Shown here: in pieces, positions 60,201 through 64,000 of the stretch | Layout of the letters: each line of letters begins with the position of its first letter | Position numbering within the stretch: position 1 is the first letter of the stretch | Assembly: GCA_964057225.1 (NCBI GenBank) | Contig: OZ059899.1 | Span: forward strand, 12,462,001 to 12,526,000 | DNA from: Auanema rhodensis | Lineage: Eukaryota; Nematoda; Chromadorea; Rhabditida; Rhabditidae | Direction: 5' to 3' | Length of the DNA: 64,000 nucleotides | Translations under genes and position numbers: made by a program | The notes under the pieces: generated by a model | The model's database searches: none | Seen by the model: only the letters and a program-made list of their open reading frames with translations | Told to the model about the DNA's origin: nothing

Positions 60201-62084
60201 CAGAGAGTAAGCATGCTGTTGGAGACTGAAAAGTCCATATTTCGTGTATATTATGAGATACTTTGTTACTTCAATCACTTTCATAAAGCCTGTATCATGT
60301 ATGTCATAATCTATTGTGTTTCCTCAGCTTCACATACAACCTCATTCGAACTCTCAAGTTATGCCATAAGATAGTGGGTGGATATGCCGAGTAATTGAAA
60401 ATAGCAAATAAAATTGAGAGAAAAGATGAGAAAAACGAACAGAAATAGAATTTCGGTTACTGTATAGATCGGAAGAGAGCAGCTTGAGCATCAGATGAAC
60501 AGATTTAGAGAGAGATCATAAAGAAATACGAGAGTAACAGAGAGGTAAATGAAAAGAAAAAGAGAGAGACTGAATTTTCGAGGCTTTACACCGTGCATCA
60601 TCAGCTGCGAATGAGAGAACCGGCTCATCAGTTGAATCGTCGTAAAGATCACAGCAGCTGTAGAGAGTCATTGTAGAGAGATTAGCTGAAAACCGTACAG
60701 TGAAGGAGAGAGAGTAAGACAGTCAGGTAAAGATGGAGAGAATGAAAAAGAGAGAGGGAGAGGGAGATAGAGAGAAACATATAGATAATCGAAATAGCTC
60801 TAAATGTTTTGAATGAAAAGAACCGAGAAGTGTACTGAAGGACTGTACAAGTCCGATTTCCGAATCAGCTCCAATCGACTTCTGTGACTGTCGTCTCAGA
60901 TCGTCATTCCCTCAATTTTTATTCGCGGCAATCATCTTTCAGATTAGACGAATTTGTTCTCGACTCGTATCTTATTCTATTCATTTACCATATCATAGTT
61001 TTGAAATTTTATAATTTTCAAAGAATTCTTTTGCTTTTCATTCTCATTCCTCCCCCCTTTTCCCTCCTAATATCTCTACGTGTATGTGTGTGTGTGTGAG
61101 GATGTGTATGTGAGCTATTCAGATACCAGTCGGTTAGCAGCATCTTCTCCGACGGACTACCGAGAACGAGGGTGAGAGAAAAGAGAAATCTGTGGCTCAA
61201 ATCTTTTCTTTTTCTCTCCAAAGCTATGGCCATGCTATCCATCCAGCTTTCAACTGATGAAGGTCGAGAGATACAGTCCCATTTCGCGAGAGCTCAAAGA
61301 TGAAGAGATGGAAGAGATAGAAGAAGCTAAAGCAGACGAGCTAAAGAGGTTGAGAGAGAAAAAGAGAGAACACAAACCCCTTCATCACCTTCTGTTCATA
61401 TCTCTCTTTTTCTATCTATTCTCTATTCTTATTTCTGGCAGGCTGTGCCTTCCGTCTGTAATTTTCCGACCTCTCCCATCGCATACCTGTTGGCATACTA
61501 TCTCTCATATCCTGTCTCTCAAAATATCTCTTTTCTCTTGAATCTCTTTAGCATTTTCTCTTTCTTTCTTTCTTCTATCCACCTCCTCCTGCTAGGGCCC
61601 AGCCCACACCCCCGGAGGCAGAAGCAGCAGTAGAGCAGTCGCGTGTTCTTCGCCTCTGCCATTTGGTCCGTAGTAGCCGACGGGCTGGCACACGGTCCCT
61701 CCAGCTTCTCCCTGATCTGTTTCAGATTTTTAGCTTTTCATCAAGCTAAAGCTTTATAATCTCATTTATATTTCGGTTATATCAATGTAACTAGATATGT
61801 AGATAATCTTCATTATTCAGTAATTCAAAGGCCATTATGATTCACAAATATAACATGTACTCGTCATCTATCATCAATTCTTTTCTATTTTTCTTCATTT
61901 TTCAATTATTTTCTGAAGATTTCTACAATATTTTGTGATTTCTGAATTCTACACAGTGTCTTTCAACTAACATTTCCGTCAATTTCTTCCTCTTCTCAAT
62001 GCTCGTTCTCGTTGTCGCCCATCTGATCACTTTCACCTCGTCATAGCAATGTGCACCGGACTTCTGAATTCTTATTCGACTTTA
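60201..62084. other. Region between the divergent synaptotagmin-like and paramyosin genes
   Basis: The two genes are head to head here. GA-rich patches dominate 60400-60800. A stretch at about 61120-61170 has an ATTCAG acceptor and a GTGAGAG donor on the plus strand and may be a leader exon. GC-rich sequence at 61570-61720 is listed separately. Open frames at 61018-61242 and 61257-61541 are not convincing. Confidence 0.4.
61570..61720 (+). promoter_or_regulatory. GC-rich block, likely paramyosin promoter element
   Basis: About 150 bases of GC-rich sequence (CTAGGGCCCAGCCCACACCC, then CAGTCGCGTG and CGCCTCTGCC) lie 400-550 bases upstream of the paramyosin ATG. Its composition contrasts with the T-rich flanks. 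Placement suggests a muscle promoter; no known muscle motif was identified with certainty. Confidence 0.35.
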
Positions 62085-62091
62085 CTTTCAG
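62085..62091 (+). promoter_or_regulatory. Splice acceptor upstream of paramyosin ATG
   Basis: CTTTCAG ending at 62091 is followed by a 44-base leader to ATG 62136. It is a strong nematode acceptor. It could take a spliced leader or a cis-spliced 5' UTR exon. Confidence 0.6.
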
Positions 62092-62135
62092 AGTCTCGAC
62101 GCACGCGGCAGCAGTATCACCACTAGAAGAGAAAG

Positions 62136-64000
62136 ATGTCCTTGTACAGAAGTCCGTCACAGGCTAACAACGTCTACAAGTCACCGTCGATGAGCGCCTT
62201 TGGAGCTCCATTCGGCTCAATGTCTGTTGCCGATCTCGGCAGCTTGACCAGACTTGAGGTACGGCTTCATCCAAATATTTCCGGCTTAATCATCTTAGTC
62301 ATCAACAATATCAGCAACTAATATATATCTATATACATATAATCATTTTAGGATAAGATCCGTCTTCTCCAGGAGGACCTCGAATCCGAGAGAGAACTCA
62401 GAAACCGTGTAAGTACTATAACCTAATATTAAAAACAAATATACTTAAAAATTGAGAGTTACTCGATAGCTTATTCAAGATACAAGTACTATGAAGTTGA
62501 TGTTTTTTTTACTTTCAAGCTAAGTGTGCCAATCAGTTAACTATCATGTATATACATATGTCTGTTCTCTCTCTCATTCTAACACATACACTCAATCTCT
62601 CTCTCTCTCTCTGTATCTATCTATCTAAAACTCTTAATAGAAGTAATCAATTCAAATATATTTTGTCACAAACTATACTATATGGTTAATTAATTCATAA
62701 TACATTGATTGAAGTTCATATATTCTTAAAACTATTCAATCATCACATCGTTTCTTTACCTATGCCCAGAAATTTTTTATTGGCTTTTTCTTCAGTTTCT
62801 TGTTTATCCAATCGATATCAAGTTGCTACCGCCATTTCGCGACATCTGACTGGCATACAGTCACGAGGAAGCAAAAGCTTCTCGTCAACGAACGACAAAA
62901 ATCTCGACTCTCACGTCAAACTGAACAAAAGATAAAATGCTTCCACTCGCTTAGCTTGAAACAATGAAAAACAAAAAAAAACTTATCAACTTCATTTGAA
63001 ACTTGGTGCAGCAAATGCTTGATCATGTTGTCAACATACACAAGATAATTCAATTCCATTTACAGATTGAGCGCGAGCGTGCCGATCTTTCAGTTCAGCT
63101 TATTGCTTTGACTGACCGTCTCGAAGATGCTGAGGGTACCACTGACAGCCAGGTTAGCTTGCCTTGAATGGTATAACACTGGGTATCATACTATTCAGAT
63201 TGAATCCAACCGCAAGAGAGAGGGAGAGCTGCTCAAGCTTCGCAAACTCCTTGAGGAGTCTCAGATGGAGTCTGAGGTAAGCTATCTGCCATCAGATGAC
63301 ATCATTCAACATTCACTATCCATTACAGGATGCTATGAATGTTCTCCGCAAGAAACATCAGGACTCTTGCCTCGACTACCAGGAGCAGACTGAGGCTCTT
63401 CAGAAGAAGAACGCCAAGTACGGCTAGTTGAAACCAACATTCCGATCCCCCTCAAATCGTTCTTCTACCCTTCACCATCATCAACACTTCACTTGAATAT
63501 CCTCTTCTCTTATCCGCTATTCAAACCTTCAATTCCTATAATAGACTTGGATAGATCTCAGCAACGTTTTCTCATTTTCAAAATGTCTTCTGAAGATATT
63601 CGATTGGCTCTTGAACTATTCCTATCTAGAGTTTCAACTATTCGTTCTGCTATCTGTAACATGGCACAGAGAAGAAGAAGAAGAAGCCTATTCGATTCAA
63701 AGTTGATGTCTTGAATGAGAATGCTGAGATCGATTTGCGCATTATGATTTCAAGTTGTTGAGGTTGATATTCATTGTTAAGCATCATCGTTGCTAACAAG
63801 AATAATTACAGCTTATCGAAGCTCAATTGATCGTTTTTCCTCCTCTTCTTCTCAGTTTTTTTTCTTTTTCCCTCAATCTCTTATAGTTCTTGGTAGTTGA
63901 GATAAGATAGAAAATTGAAAAGATAGGGAGAAAGGACGAAGGGAATTCCACCATGCCAACAGCACTACCAACAGCTTTCCTTCACCATTCTCTCTTGCCT
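62136..64000 (+). CDS. unc-15: Paramyosin, 5' part (runs off the right edge)
   Basis: Coiled-coil core protein of invertebrate thick filaments. Five exons in the window: 62136-62258, 62352-62408, 63066-63152, 63199-63276 and 63329-63417, with consistent phases (about 144 residues). The non-helical head has the nematode pattern [20 protein letters not shown], then [14 protein letters not shown]. The rod then begins [19 protein letters not shown] and continues with [34 protein letters not shown] and [15 protein letters not shown]. These are nearly identical, by memory, to C. elegans UNC-15 and filarial paramyosin. Intron 2 (62409-63065) is comparatively long. Sequence after 63417 is intron with no convincing next exon, so the remaining rod lies beyond the window. 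Confidence 0.96.

Noticed and set aside
61257-61541. 94-codon plus-strand frame upstream of paramyosin
   Set aside because: It has an ATG and a charged start but turns into repeat-like leucine/phenylalanine sequence; no donor or family found.
63418-64000. Next paramyosin exon within the window
   Set aside because: The expected continuation after the AK residues was not found; the stretch near 63680-63760 only superficially resembles it.

Overview
The window looks like a nematode nuclear genome segment. It is AT-rich, most gene introns are very short (about 45-60 bases) with GTAAGT-type donors and TTTTCAG acceptors, and every recognisable protein has a strong metazoan or nematode match. The paramyosin start on the right is close, by memory, to the Caenorhabditis and filarial sequences. 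No bacterial, plasmid, phage or CRISPR features were seen. All coordinates and splice sites were read by eye, and no searches were run.

Left part (1-14.7 kb), all on the minus strand: the 5' end of a DDX1-type DEAD-box helicase (running off the left edge), mitochondrial leucyl-tRNA synthetase (lars-2), a 26-exon SNRK-type protein kinase (985 codons, every exon phase checked), and an 8-exon, 348-residue protein I cannot name that has a weak SERTA/IER-like motif. The first three are close together in one orientation, so an operon or shared transcription is possible. A GC-rich block at about 15.2-16.3 kb looks like the promoter of the unnamed gene.

Middle (16-28 kb): mostly gene-poor sequence with two orphan minus-strand exon-like stretches, then a 4-exon gene on the plus strand (24997-27078) for a small protein with four membrane segments, preceded by a CpG-rich block.

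Right-centre (28.6-59.7 kb): one large minus-strand gene. Ten exons encode a 539-residue synaptotagmin-like protein with two C2 domains. Most C2A calcium ligands are missing, the N-terminus is proline-rich, and a 16.6 kb intron separates exon 1 from exon 2. Its introns are full of GA/CT microsatellites, triplet repeats and poly-G/C tracts. A GC-rich block at about 60 kb with CCAAT and GC-box motifs is its likely promoter.

Right edge (62-64 kb): the first five coding exons of paramyosin (unc-15), a thick-filament muscle protein, on the plus strand and running off the window. From memory, lars-2, the SNRK-like kinase and unc-15 all lie on C. elegans chromosome I, so the block looks like conserved nematode macrosynteny.
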